Origin: Methanoculleus oceani
Lineage (GTDB): Archaea; Halobacteriota; Methanomicrobia; Methanomicrobiales; Methanoculleaceae
Length of the DNA stretch: 64,000 nt
Reading direction: 5' to 3'
Assembly: GCF_023702065.1 (NCBI RefSeq)
Contig: NZ_QFDM01000001.1
Coordinates: forward strand, 186,001-250,000
Under the pieces are notes generated by a model, which worked only from the letters and a program-made list of their open reading frames with translations, was not told the DNA's origin and did not search any database. The position numbers and the translations under genes are program-made. Shown piece after piece: positions 9,510-16,971 of the stretch; within the stretch, counting starts at the first letter, position 1, and the number at the start of each line of letters is the position of its first letter.

Positions 9510-10202
9510 TCAATACCCGAGCAGCTCCCGGATCAGGACAAGGGTTATCCTCCCTTCGGCAACTTCGTTCTCGAGGATCACGTATTTGCCGATATAACTT
9601 CCCGTGCCGTAGGCACGCTTTGCGCGCTGGTTCTCGAGGGGCAGGGCGTACTCCCGGCACCGCCGGAGCGCATCGTCGACGGTCGGCACGATCTTGTTCG
9701 TCCCGGAGACGAGGATAAGACGGGCCGCCGCGTGAGGCCACGCCCCCGTCCGGCTCCCGGTCTTGTCGCACGCAACGACCTCGCCAGACTCGGCGATCGC
9801 CTGCACCCCGGAGAGGAAGTAGTCGGCGGCCACGCTTTTGCGGCGGAGTGCATGCCGCTTCTTTTCATCGTCCTCGGCGGTGATGGCCGCGTGGTAATCC
9901 CGCCATCCCTTCGGGTTCTCTTTGAGCATCCGGTCGTATCCGATCTCGATCAGGGTCGTCGAGTAGCCGTTCATGACCTCGGCTCCTTCGGGCAGCAGGT
10001 CGACGACGGTCCTGAGAGCGTCCTCTGCCGTATCGACGGGGATCACCCTGACGTTCCGGGCCTCGATCGCCTCAATCGTCCTTTTGATCGTCGCTTCGTC
10101 CGGCGTCCGGCTCCATCGCTCCGTATCCGCCCCGGCATCCTTCAGCAGGTTAACCGCACTGTATTCCGTGGCTTTCGCCATCTGCTGGGTAACATTCGCC
10201 AT
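9510..10202 (-). CDS. LUD-domain protein (LutC/YkgG-like, lactate utilisation family)
   Basis: A 230-residue protein of the LUD family. It has the segments GAEVMNGYSTTLIEIGYD, an internal region with ADYFLSGVQAIAESGEVVACD, and SRTGAWPHAAARLILVSGTNKIVP, all typical of YkgG/LutC-like proteins. In bacteria LutC belongs to an iron-sulfur L-lactate oxidation complex, but archaeal solo members have no demonstrated role and no lutA/lutB neighbours are seen here. The start is set at 10202 because a TATA box (10234-10244) overlaps the alternative upstream ATG at 10238, which could then not be in the transcript. Confidence 0.85.
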   Translation of the reverse strand: MANVTQQMAKATEYSAVNLLKDAGADTERWSRTPDEATIKRTIEAIEARNVRVIPVDTAEDALRTVVDLLPEGAEVMNGYSTTLIEIGYDRMLKENPKGWRDYHAAITAEDDEKKRHALRRKSVAADYFLSGVQAIAESGEVVACDKTGSRTGAWPHAAARLILVSGTNKIVPTVDDALRRCREYALPLENQRAKRAYGTGSYIGKYVILENEVAEGRITLVLIRELLGY

Positions 10203-10233
10203 CCGATCACCCGGGGACGGGGGGATGCGATCC

Positions 10234-10244
10234 CACATATACCT
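10234..10244 (-). promoter_or_regulatory. TATA box of the LUD gene
   Basis: The minus strand reads AGGTATATGTG. It sits 32 bases upstream of ATG 10202 and decides that start against an ATG at 10238. Confidence 0.55.
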
Positions 10245-10324
10245 CTCTATGAACGGGCGTGCAGGACGGCATCAGGCCTGTTATGGAGAACCGCGGAGAA
10301 GACTTACACTCTCCGCAAGGGGCT

Positions 10325-10909
10325 TCAGTACCATACACGCTCCATGAGCACCCGGCCGTCCTCACGGAACCTGACCCCCTCCATCTCGAGCAGTCTCCGT
10401 TTCATAGCGAGGCCTGCCTGAAACCCGCCCAATCGCCCGTCAGAACGCAGGGCACGGTGGCAGGGGATGACGGGGGGAAACGGGTTTCCCGCGAGCGCGC
10501 TGCCAACTGCCCGGGAGGCACGTGGGCTCCCGATATGCCGGGCGATGCGCCCGTAGGTGCTGACATGCCCCCGGGGGATGCCATATTCTGCGAGGAGCAC
10601 GCGCCGCTGGAAGGGCGGGCACCGGTCCAGGTCGAGGAGACCGATATCGAACTGCACGTCGTGCCCTGCAAGGAACGACTGGATCCCGGCAATCAGCGTC
10701 CGGATGCTGTCATCCCGCGGTTCTGGAATGAGAACCATCTCTTCGATCATCGCCGTATCGGCTCGAGGATCGCCGGGGAGGATAATTCTCCGGACCTTTG
10801 GCCCGGTTCCAGGTTGAATCCAGATGAGGCGGATCCGGCCGAACGCCGTCGCGATGCCGGTGGTCACCGGCACCGTCGTATGAGACTGATCGCCGGGGGA
10901 TTGATCCAT
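10325..10909 (-). CDS. ogt: Methylated-DNA--protein-cysteine methyltransferase (MGMT/Ogt)
   Basis: A 194-residue suicide DNA-repair protein that moves alkyl groups from O6-alkylguanine to its own cysteine. The active site IPCHRALRSDGRLGGFQAG is complete, with Cys in PCHR. It is preceded by the helix-turn-helix and arginine finger (GHVSTYGRIARHIGSPRASRAVG) and followed by KRRLLEMEGV. The N-terminal domain (TAFGRIRLIWI) is present. The start is taken at ATG 10909, where family similarity begins. It is divergent from the Cache lipoprotein gene across about 135 bases. Confidence 0.92.
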   Translation of the reverse strand: MDQSPGDQSHTTVPVTTGIATAFGRIRLIWIQPGTGPKVRRIILPGDPRADTAMIEEMVLIPEPRDDSIRTLIAGIQSFLAGHDVQFDIGLLDLDRCPPFQRRVLLAEYGIPRGHVSTYGRIARHIGSPRASRAVGSALAGNPFPPVIPCHRALRSDGRLGGFQAGLAMKRRLLEMEGVRFREDGRVLMERVWY

Positions 10910-11044
10910 AATTCGAGTGAACTGCTGCCCGTATCTAACTTGCGGGGATGTTCGGGACAAAGCAGGAGGCTCACTTCTACTGTTAGCGGCTCCGTCGAGG
11001 AAGGTTCCGGCGTGTTTTTTTGGTATTCCATCCCACAAGAGGGT

Positions 11045-12007
11045 ATGAAAAGATGCTACCTCGTCGGCATGGTCTTTCTGCTGGTTTTCGCGGCCGGATG
11101 CAGCGTCCCTGTCGAACAGGAGGCCGTGGAGGAGAATATGACCACGAGAGACCTCGCGGGTTTCGTCCGGGAGGCCGCCACCTACGCAAAGACAGCCGGA
11201 GAAGACGCAGCACTCGCCGAATTCAACAACGGGGCGGGCAGGTTCTCGCGGGGAGCCCTGTACGTATACGCCTACGATTACAACGGGACGCTTCTTGCGC
11301 ACCCCTACGAGAAGGATGCGGTCAGAACGAACCGGGAGAACTGGACCGACGTCCGGGGGCTGCCGGCGATCCGCATCGGTGCGCATACGGCGGCAGACGG
11401 CGGCGGGTACATCGCTTACCTCTATCCGGCGCCGGAAAACGGGTCGATCGACGAGTCGGCAAAAGGCACCTACGTCCCGAAGATCGGCTACGTCGCCCCG
11501 GCCGGGGAGACGTGGTGGGTGGCTTCAGGCGTCTACCTCTCTGAGGCGGCCGGTCCCGGCCGGGAGCCGTACCCGGAGCCCGTATCGGCGATGATCGACC
11601 TCGTCGAGCGCGGTGCCGCCTACGGCCGCGAACAGGGGGCGGAAGCAGCATTTTCCGAGATCTCGAATGCGTCCGGGATGTTTGTCGATCCGGCAGGCCA
11701 TTACCTCTACGCCTACGATTACAACGGGACGCTCCTTGCCCATCCCCACCTGCAGGCCTCGATAGGCACGAGCCTGATCGAGAGAGAGGACCCGTTCGGG
11801 ATGAAGAACATCCGGGCGCTCCGGGATACGGCAGAGTCGGGCGGCGGGTTCATCGTCTTCGTCTGGCCGAACCCGGAGCAGGAAAACCGTGAGGAGCTGA
11901 AGATCGGGTACGTCCTCCCGGGCGACGAGACGTGGTGGGTCGGGTCCGGCGTCTACTTAAGCGAGATCACCGGCGAGGATGCGTCATTCCCCTCCCCGGC
12001 TCCCTGA
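11045..12007 (+). CDS. Lipoprotein with two tandem single-Cache domains
   Basis: A 320-residue secreted protein. The N-terminus MKRCYLVGMVFLLVFAAGC ends in a lipobox cysteine, so it is probably lipid-anchored outside the membrane. Two related Cache_2-type domains follow (about residues 35-170 and 180-318). Both contain YAYDYNGTLLAHP, then a segment GGG(Y/F)I, and both end in ETWWV(A/G)SGVYLSE. Cache domains bind small extracellular ligands, usually as input of chemoreceptors or kinases, but no signalling domain is attached here. It may be a ligand-binding accessory. The start is the first Met before the signal peptide; longer in-frame extensions are antisense to MGMT. Confidence 0.87.
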   Translation: MKRCYLVGMVFLLVFAAGCSVPVEQEAVEENMTTRDLAGFVREAATYAKTAGEDAALAEFNNGAGRFSRGALYVYAYDYNGTLLAHPYEKDAVRTNRENWTDVRGLPAIRIGAHTAADGGGYIAYLYPAPENGSIDESAKGTYVPKIGYVAPAGETWWVASGVYLSEAAGPGREPYPEPVSAMIDLVERGAAYGREQGAEAAFSEISNASGMFVDPAGHYLYAYDYNGTLLAHPHLQASIGTSLIEREDPFGMKNIRALRDTAESGGGFIVFVWPNPEQENREELKIGYVLPGDETWWVGSGVYLSEITGEDASFPSPAP

Positions 12008-12013
12008 AGAACC

Positions 12014-12021
12014 CCTTTTTT
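12014..12021 (+). terminator. T-run terminator after the Cache lipoprotein gene
   Basis: A T6 run follows the stop codon by about 8 bases and precedes an A-run. Confidence 0.4.
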
Positions 12022-12187
12022 CGAAAAAACCGCATTGTTCCGGCTGTAGGCCAACACCCCTTCCGGTGCCCTTCGTAGACGGGATGATCGGGACCGGCGG
12101 GCCTCTTCGTAGCCGCTGCGGGAGAGGGGGACGGACCCCGAGTACCTTCAGATTCCCGGCGAGCCCGGACGTCTCATACCCTCCGCA

Positions 12188-12574
12188 TCAGGGAGAAGCG
12201 TTCCAGATATCCCACAGGTTCTTCCAGCCGTCCGCCGTGTGCTTCCACACGACAACGAACTTGATCCTCTGCTCGGCAGGCGTTTCACCCGGAGGATGGA
12301 CCCTGAGAATGCCCGTTCCCTTCTCGTGCAGGTAATCGCCATCCCCGGAGAGTTCGAGCGTGGTCAATTCCGCCCCCTTCACGCCCGAAGCCATGACCGT
12401 TCGCCAGAACTCCTCGATCGCTCCCCTCCCCTGGATCATGGGAGCATCCGGGGGGAAGACGACGGCATCCCCGGCATAGATAGATGCTGTTATTGAGGCA
12501 TCACCCTTCAGGAACCCTTCGGAGAATTGTTTGTTATTCGCATCGATGATCTTCCTTACTTCGTCGGCAACCAT
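12188..12574 (-). CDS. SnoaL/DUF4440-like NTF2-fold protein
   Basis: A 128-residue protein of the NTF2-like superfamily. The pattern is an N-terminal helix with NNKQFSEGFLKGD, then IYAGDAVVFPPDAPMIQGRGAIEEFW, and strands ending KFVVVWKHTADGWKNLWDIWN. Such proteins bind or transform small hydrophobic molecules or are dimerisation modules. The YybH/DUF4440 type has no established reaction. It is a single gene; a TATA-like GGTATTTAA lies at about 12667-12676 (read on the opposite strand). Confidence 0.82.
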   Translation of the reverse strand: MVADEVRKIIDANNKQFSEGFLKGDASITASIYAGDAVVFPPDAPMIQGRGAIEEFWRTVMASGVKGAELTTLELSGDGDYLHEKGTGILRVHPPGETPAEQRIKFVVVWKHTADGWKNLWDIWNASP

Positions 12575-12897
12575 ATCCTATCCTCGGCAGATCGTTGATC
12601 CGGTGTACCACCGGCCCCGGAAGCCGGGGCCGTCATACATGATCGAACCCACCTGATTCCGTCGGGGTATTTAACGGTTCCTCGGCGAGCCGGGGAGATC
12701 TACCGGGGATGGGGATCCTTTGCGGAGCTGCATGCGCCCTTAAATGAGGGGGCGGACCCTCGTAGGCCCGGGAGACCCCGGCAAAGAGCCCCTGCACGGA
12801 GGCCATCCCGGGGCAGGAGCGTTTCGCCGGCAAAACGCCGGGAGAAGCCCTCATCCGGCAGGCAAGGAGACCAAACGGCCGCCGTTCGCCAAAAAAG
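12575..12897. other. Intergenic, 323 bases, no gene seen
   Basis: GC-rich spacer between two minus-strand genes. It holds a likely TATA element for the NTF2-like gene (12667-12676) and ends in an A6 tract (12891-12896), which is a T-run terminator for the gene at 12898. Short open frames on both strands have no coding character. Confidence 0.5.
12891..12896 (-). terminator. T-run directly after the 12898-13212 gene
   Basis: A6 on the plus strand is U6 in the transcript, immediately after the stop codon. Confidence 0.45.
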
Positions 12898-13212
12898 TCA
12901 GGGGGACGGTGCGGCCTCCACGGCCGTCTCTTCCGCCCCCACCTCCTCGCTGTCCCAGACGAGGGTGTTCTTCATCTCGGTCATGATCACCCTCGAACCG
13001 GAGGGGACCCGGATCGCGTCGCCGATGTCCTCAGGCTCCCGCGCCCAGACGACCTGGTGCTTGACCTCCCCCCCGGGCAGCAGCACTACGACGCTGTAGG
13101 TGTTCATACCCTCCTCGGGGGCACCCTCCCCCTCGCCCGGGGTAACACGATAGCACGTAAACGTGACCGGTCCCGATCCTTCCGTCATCTTCTCTTCTGC
13201 TTCGCCTTTCAT
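12898..13212 (-). CDS. Conserved small protein of unknown function
   Basis: A 104-residue acidic, soluble protein that I do not recognise. ATG 13212 is preceded at good spacing by GGAGG, which decides the start. After a charged N-terminus there is a beta-rich core (GPVTFTCYRVTP, then NTYSVVVLLPGGEVKHQVVWA and SRVIMTEMKNTLVWD), followed by an acidic, alanine-rich tail. There are no membrane segments or metal motifs. A T-run follows the stop directly. Confidence 0.6.
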   Translation of the reverse strand: MKGEAEEKMTEGSGPVTFTCYRVTPGEGEGAPEEGMNTYSVVVLLPGGEVKHQVVWAREPEDIGDAIRVPSGSRVIMTEMKNTLVWDSEEVGAEETAVEAAPSP

Positions 13213-13423
13213 ACGCATTCCTCCGTCACCCGGACGTGCGCGGGCCCTCGCGGCTCTGCGCGGCCTCCACGGATGGTGAGAGACCGTCTTCTCTATCCGC
13301 CAGGGTTCCCGCCTCACTCCGGAGAGCCACCTCCTCTGGACCCCCACCTAATAATAGCTTGCCCATGCCGCAGCTCCCGGTGAGAGGGACGCCCCGCACC
13401 CGAGCCGGATGGCCGCCGGGTCA

Positions 13424-14431
13424 TCAACCCGCCCCGTCCAACCTTCCGGAGAGGTTCCACAGTATCATCGGGGCCTTCTGGATGGCGGCACCGTCCCGGA
13501 GCCCGGCCACTTCGGCCAGCACCGAGAGGCCGAGCCCGGCGTTCCTCTTCGCATACCCAAACGAGACGTGGTCGATGGTGTCGTCCGGGGTATGGGCAGG
13601 GCCGTGCTCCTCGCAGTGGGTCGTCACGGCCGGGTAGCCCCGGGCCCGGAAGGGTATATGGTCCGAGGCACAGGTGTGGTTGTTCCCGGTCAGGGTGAAG
13701 TTGAGCCCGTAGAGGGTGTTATGGCCCGCCATGAGCGCCGCAATATCCGCAGATCGCTCGTCGTAGACGATATCGAGGACGGAGCGATTCATGGGATCGT
13801 AGCAGGCCGAGTCGTAGTTGAAGTAGAGCACGACCGGGATCGTCGCGTTCCCGGCATAGTCGGCGCTGCCGTACCGACCGATCTCTTCGGCGTTCCAGAA
13901 CGCGAACTCCACAGTCCGGTTAAATGAGTGCCGGCTCATCACCCGGGCGAGTTCCAGGACGATCGCGACGCCGCCCCCGTTGTCGGTAGCCCCGGGCGCA
14001 CGGTCGGGGTCCGAGGACGTGCTGTCGTAATGCGCCCCCACCACCACGACTCCGTCGGAGTTGTTGCCGCTACCGGGGAGCGTGGCGACGACGTTGTTGA
14101 GTTCCCCGCCCCGGAACTCCACCTCGAGCCCGGGGATATCGGCAAGCCTCCGGTAGAGGTACTCGCCCGCCTCCCGGTTTCCAGCCGAGCCGTACACCCG
14201 GGTCGAAAAGTTCTGCAGGTCGTATGTCGTGTTCTCGAGTTCGGATTCATCGATCTCCGCGAGCATTGCGGCGATGGCGGGATCGTACTCCTGCTCGGGT
14301 GCGCCGGTGGCGCCTGCCGGGGCGGCCGCGAGGAGAACGGTCATGCCGGCGAGCAGCAGAACGCAGAGCGGCATCCACCGGAAGTGGACATGCCGTCGGG
14401 TATACCTGTCGGGCGCTGAATCACGTTCCAT
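13424..14431 (-). CDS. Secreted M28-family zinc aminopeptidase
   Basis: A 335-residue exported peptidase. The signal peptide core is MPLCVLLLAGMTVLLAAAPAGA (residues 20-41), after a basic stretch. M28 ligands are visible: VVVVGAHYDST (His), APGATDNGGG (bridging Asp), FAFWNAEEIGRYGSA (catalytic Glu and metal Glu), an Asp in the following strand region, and GPAHTPDDTID (His). It should remove N-terminal residues from peptides outside the cell. The N-terminus may be 19 residues shorter (Met at 14374). Its promoter AAGTATATGT lies at 14471-14480. Confidence 0.9.
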   Translation of the reverse strand: MERDSAPDRYTRRHVHFRWMPLCVLLLAGMTVLLAAAPAGATGAPEQEYDPAIAAMLAEIDESELENTTYDLQNFSTRVYGSAGNREAGEYLYRRLADIPGLEVEFRGGELNNVVATLPGSGNNSDGVVVVGAHYDSTSSDPDRAPGATDNGGGVAIVLELARVMSRHSFNRTVEFAFWNAEEIGRYGSADYAGNATIPVVLYFNYDSACYDPMNRSVLDIVYDERSADIAALMAGHNTLYGLNFTLTGNNHTCASDHIPFRARGYPAVTTHCEEHGPAHTPDDTIDHVSFGYAKRNAGLGLSVLAEVAGLRDGAAIQKAPMILWNLSGRLDGAG

Positions 14432-14470
14432 GAATGATCACACAGAAGACGCCGAATTGGGGGTAGAGAT

Positions 14471-14480
14471 ACATATACTT
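14471..14480 (-). promoter_or_regulatory. TATA box of the M28 peptidase gene
   Basis: The minus strand reads AAGTATATGT, about 40 bases upstream of ATG 14431. Confidence 0.45.
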
Positions 14481-14590
14481 TCGCCCGGGAGATGAGAGGG
14501 TCGTGATCCGGGAGAGGGGTTGGTTCCGGCTCGAATCGCTGAAATAACGCCCCGACGCCTGCCACCGGAGAGGAGCCTCCCGGGGCCAGG

Positions 14591-14597
14591 TATATAT
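14591..14597 (+). promoter_or_regulatory. TATA box of the UPF0216 gene
   Basis: TATATAT lies in a GC-rich context 60 bases upstream of ATG 14658. Confidence 0.5.
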
Positions 14598-14657
14598 CGC
14601 ATGACAAAGACAGGTCTCTAAACCCGACCCGGGTACGGATCACCACCGGAGCATACA

Positions 14658-15089
14658 ATGCCTGACCGACCATCAGCAGGCGACGAGTCGACCCTCTTAC
14701 GATGGATGCGGTTTGAGATCGGCAGGATCAACGACGGCGTCGTCGCGGAACGCAAACGCCTCTCCCGGCTCCTCTCGGAGGAGCACCCATCGTCGGTCAC
14801 GAAGGGCGGGAACCGGTACGAGTTCGACCGCGACGTCCTCCTCCGGCTGGAGCAGGCCCTGCCGGGGGAGTTGCAGAGACGACTCCGGCTCCCGATCCTC
14901 TTCTACTTCGACTCCACGGTCCCGGACAGTTTCTTCCTCGCGGACGAGGCTGCGGTGCAGGCCCTCCAGAGCCTCCAGGAGATCAGCCCTCTCAGAAGGA
15001 TGCAGGGCGGGAGACTCTGGATAGCGAAACCTCTCGTGTACGCCATCATGAACAGGTACCCGACGGCCGTGCAGATCATGATGGGTTAG
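14658..15089 (+). CDS. UPF0216 (DUF61) family protein
   Basis: A 143-residue archaeal protein of the UPF0216 family. It shows the helix EIGRINDGVVAERKRLSRLL, then the motif EFDRDVLLRLEQALPGELQ, LRLPILFYFDSTVPDSFFL and a C-terminal VYAIMNRYPTAVQI. The family is archaeal and its function is unknown. It is a single gene between a divergent peptidase gene and a convergent small membrane-protein frame whose end is 8 bases away. Confidence 0.82.
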   Translation: MPDRPSAGDESTLLRWMRFEIGRINDGVVAERKRLSRLLSEEHPSSVTKGGNRYEFDRDVLLRLEQALPGELQRRLRLPILFYFDSTVPDSFFLADEAAVQALQSLQEISPLRRMQGGRLWIAKPLVYAIMNRYPTAVQIMMG

Positions 15090-15097
15090 GAACGATC

Positions 15098-15352
15098 CTA
15101 AACCCGGAAAGAGCGGGTCCCCTCCCCGGCCCCCGGCATGCCCTCCGGCTGGTGGCCGACGACGGGATACGCGGCCGGCGAGGCGTTCCCGGGCAGGTAA
15201 TCCGCATCCCGACCCTCAACGGCCGGTGAATCCACCGGAGACGGCCGGTCCTGTGCTCCGACGACGATGCAGGTTATCAACCCGCCAACGACAAGGGTTT
15301 GAATGGCGACGGTCAATATTGTGGCCATCTTCTGCTGGTAGATCTCGATCAC
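15098..15352 (-). CDS. Possible small single-pass membrane protein
   Basis: An 84-residue frame with a GTG start. Residues 8-33 form a convincing membrane helix (ATILTVAIQTLVVGGLITCIVV), followed by a Pro/Gly/Asp-rich outer tail of about 50 residues. An AT-rich stretch upstream (15375-15420) could hold the promoter. No family is recognised. It might be real, given the clear hydrophobic segment and the tight convergence on UPF0216, but the tail has low complexity and the ribosome binding site is poor. Confidence 0.4.
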   Translation of the reverse strand: MIEIYQQKMATILTVAIQTLVVGGLITCIVVGAQDRPSPVDSPAVEGRDADYLPGNASPAAYPVVGHQPEGMPGAGEGTRSFRV

Positions 15353-15369
15353 CTCGCATGCCGGTAGCG

Positions 15370-15445
15370 GGGATCGTATTTAAATTTTGTTAATTTTATG
15401 AAATTAAATATTATATTTTGCTACATATATCCATAGATATAGCGA
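15370..15445. other. AT-rich intergenic patch
   Basis: About 75 bases of mostly A and T (several TTAAAT and ATATAT steps) in a genome region of high GC. It could hold the promoter of the small membrane-protein frame on the minus strand. No gene or clear repeat is seen. Confidence 0.4.
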
Positions 15446-15555
15446 ATCGGCGGAGACCATGCAGCCGGCAGCCGGATCGCACTCACCCGGTTCCGGCGAT
15501 GGCCCGGCGCCCGCCTCTCCCGGTGAAGAGCCGCACCGGCGGAGCAGGGACGAGG

Positions 15556-16152
15556 TCAGCCGGAGCGACCGGACGGCTGTCCGGGATCGCTCTTCCTCGC
15601 GACGGTTCGCCGGACCCGTTCAAGCACCGGGCGGGTGGCCTCGTCCATCCGCCGGTCGAAGTAGTCCACCCATTCCGCAACGACCCCTAGCTGCTCCCGC
15701 TGCGCGCGAAGTTGTTCCTGCAGGTCGTCGACGGTCTTCTGGAGCCGGCCGATCTCCTCGACCCTCAGTCCCTGTTCCCGCTTGAGTTCATCGACCAGGC
15801 GCGCGATTCGGCGTTCCTGCCGGGCCAGCGTATCCTGCATCACCCCGAGATCGATCACCACCTCGGGCGGGAGCGGGACGGCGGTCCGGTCGACCTCACC
15901 AGCCGGTTCTTCCGGCGAGGGTTTTCTGCCGGATCGGATCTCTCCGACGATCTCGTCCGGCGAAAGACCCTTCCCGGAGAGTTCTATGAGTTCCCGGACA
16001 ATCCGGACCGTCTTTGGCGGGAAGAGCCTGACCGGGCCGATGGTCCGGCAGGTAAAGAGGCTGTCGTAGGTCTGGACGAGTGTCCGGACATCCTGCTCGG
16101 AGATCCCGGTGAGACGCGCGATATCCCCGATCTTGAGTTCTTTCTCTGTCAC
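15556..16152 (-). CDS. MerR-like DNA-binding protein with coiled coil
   Basis: A 198-residue protein. Residues 5-65 form a winged-helix of MerR type: LKIGDIARLTGISEQDVRTL, then a wing with RLFPPKTVRIVREL. After a Pro/Glu-rich linker, residues 95-165 form a long heptad coiled coil (IARLVDELKREQGLRVEEIG and onward) for dimerisation. The tail is basic. No ligand-binding domain is present, so it probably acts as a simple dimeric regulator or nucleoid-associated protein; its targets are unknown. Confidence 0.75.
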   Translation of the reverse strand: MTEKELKIGDIARLTGISEQDVRTLVQTYDSLFTCRTIGPVRLFPPKTVRIVRELIELSGKGLSPDEIVGEIRSGRKPSPEEPAGEVDRTAVPLPPEVVIDLGVMQDTLARQERRIARLVDELKREQGLRVEEIGRLQKTVDDLQEQLRAQREQLGVVAEWVDYFDRRMDEATRPVLERVRRTVARKSDPGQPSGRSG

Positions 16153-16239
16153 GATGCCACCCTCTGCGCCCGCCCGACGCTCGAGCGGGAGCCCTCCCGT
16201 AACTCTTTGTCCTCATCAGGTATAGGTGCGTGCCGGATC

Positions 16240-16959
16240 ATGGGGTTTTTCTCGCCGCCGTCCCAGTACTGGTACATGAATGGGGGAGCAAAGGAGAGAG
16301 TCCCGTGCGGCATGACCGTCGTCCGGAAGGCGGTGCGCTCCGCCCGTCTTCAGGTGCGGCCGGACGGGACCCTGCGGGTGGTCGCTCCCCCGACGTTCGA
16401 CATTGGGGGGTTTCTGCAGCGCAACGCGGCCTGGATCGAGAAGCGGCGCGAGGAGTTCGACCGGCTGGCCGCCGAAGGGTGCGGGCAGGAAGACCTGCTC
16501 CTCCTGCACGGGCGGTTCCACCGCCTGGTCCCGGGTGCGCGGTTCGCGATCGACGGGACCGGCGGGGCCGTCGCCTGCCCATCCGTTCCCGCCCTCAAAA
16601 GAAACCTCTCCCGGATGCTGAAGGAGGAGGTTCTCGACCGACTGGAAGCCTGCCCGGACCTCAGCAGCCGGAGGCAGGGGCGGATCTCGGTGAAGATGCA
16701 GAAGACCCGTTGGGGGAGCTGCTCGACGCTCGGCAACCTGAACGTCAACCTGCGCGTCATAGCACTTCCCGACCCCCTGCGGGAGTACGTCGTCGTCCAC
16801 GAGGCTGCCCACCTCCGCGAGCAGAACCACTCGAAGCAGTTCTGGCGTCTCGTCGGCGACCATTACCCCGGGTACCGGGCGGCGGAGGCCGAGCTGCGGC
16901 GTTACTGGGTCATCCTCGAACGGAACCGGGTATGGGGAACACTGCGGGACACGGGGTGA
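16240..16959 (+). CDS. YgjP-like zinc metallopeptidase (DUF45, M48-related)
   Basis: A 239-residue protein of the YgjP/SprT-like family. The N-terminal part (RSARLQVRPDGTLRVVAPP) is typical. The signature KTRWGSCSTLGNLNVNLRV is followed by the metal site VVHEAAHLREQNHSKQFW, in which HExxH is present as HEAAH with a downstream His. It is predicted to be a cytoplasmic metalloprotease of unknown substrate. The start is not certain: ATG 16240, 16276 and 16312 are all in frame, and similarity to the family begins near the last. Confidence 0.85.
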   Translation: MGFFSPPSQYWYMNGGAKERVPCGMTVVRKAVRSARLQVRPDGTLRVVAPPTFDIGGFLQRNAAWIEKRREEFDRLAAEGCGQEDLLLLHGRFHRLVPGARFAIDGTGGAVACPSVPALKRNLSRMLKEEVLDRLEACPDLSSRRQGRISVKMQKTRWGSCSTLGNLNVNLRVIALPDPLREYVVVHEAAHLREQNHSKQFWRLVGDHYPGYRAAEAELRRYWVILERNRVWGTLRDTG

Positions 16960-16971
16960 AAGAGACCGGTA

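Noticed and set aside
10259-11044. In-frame upstream extension of the Cache lipoprotein
   Set aside because: It would run antisense through MGMT, and the signal peptide begins at 11045.
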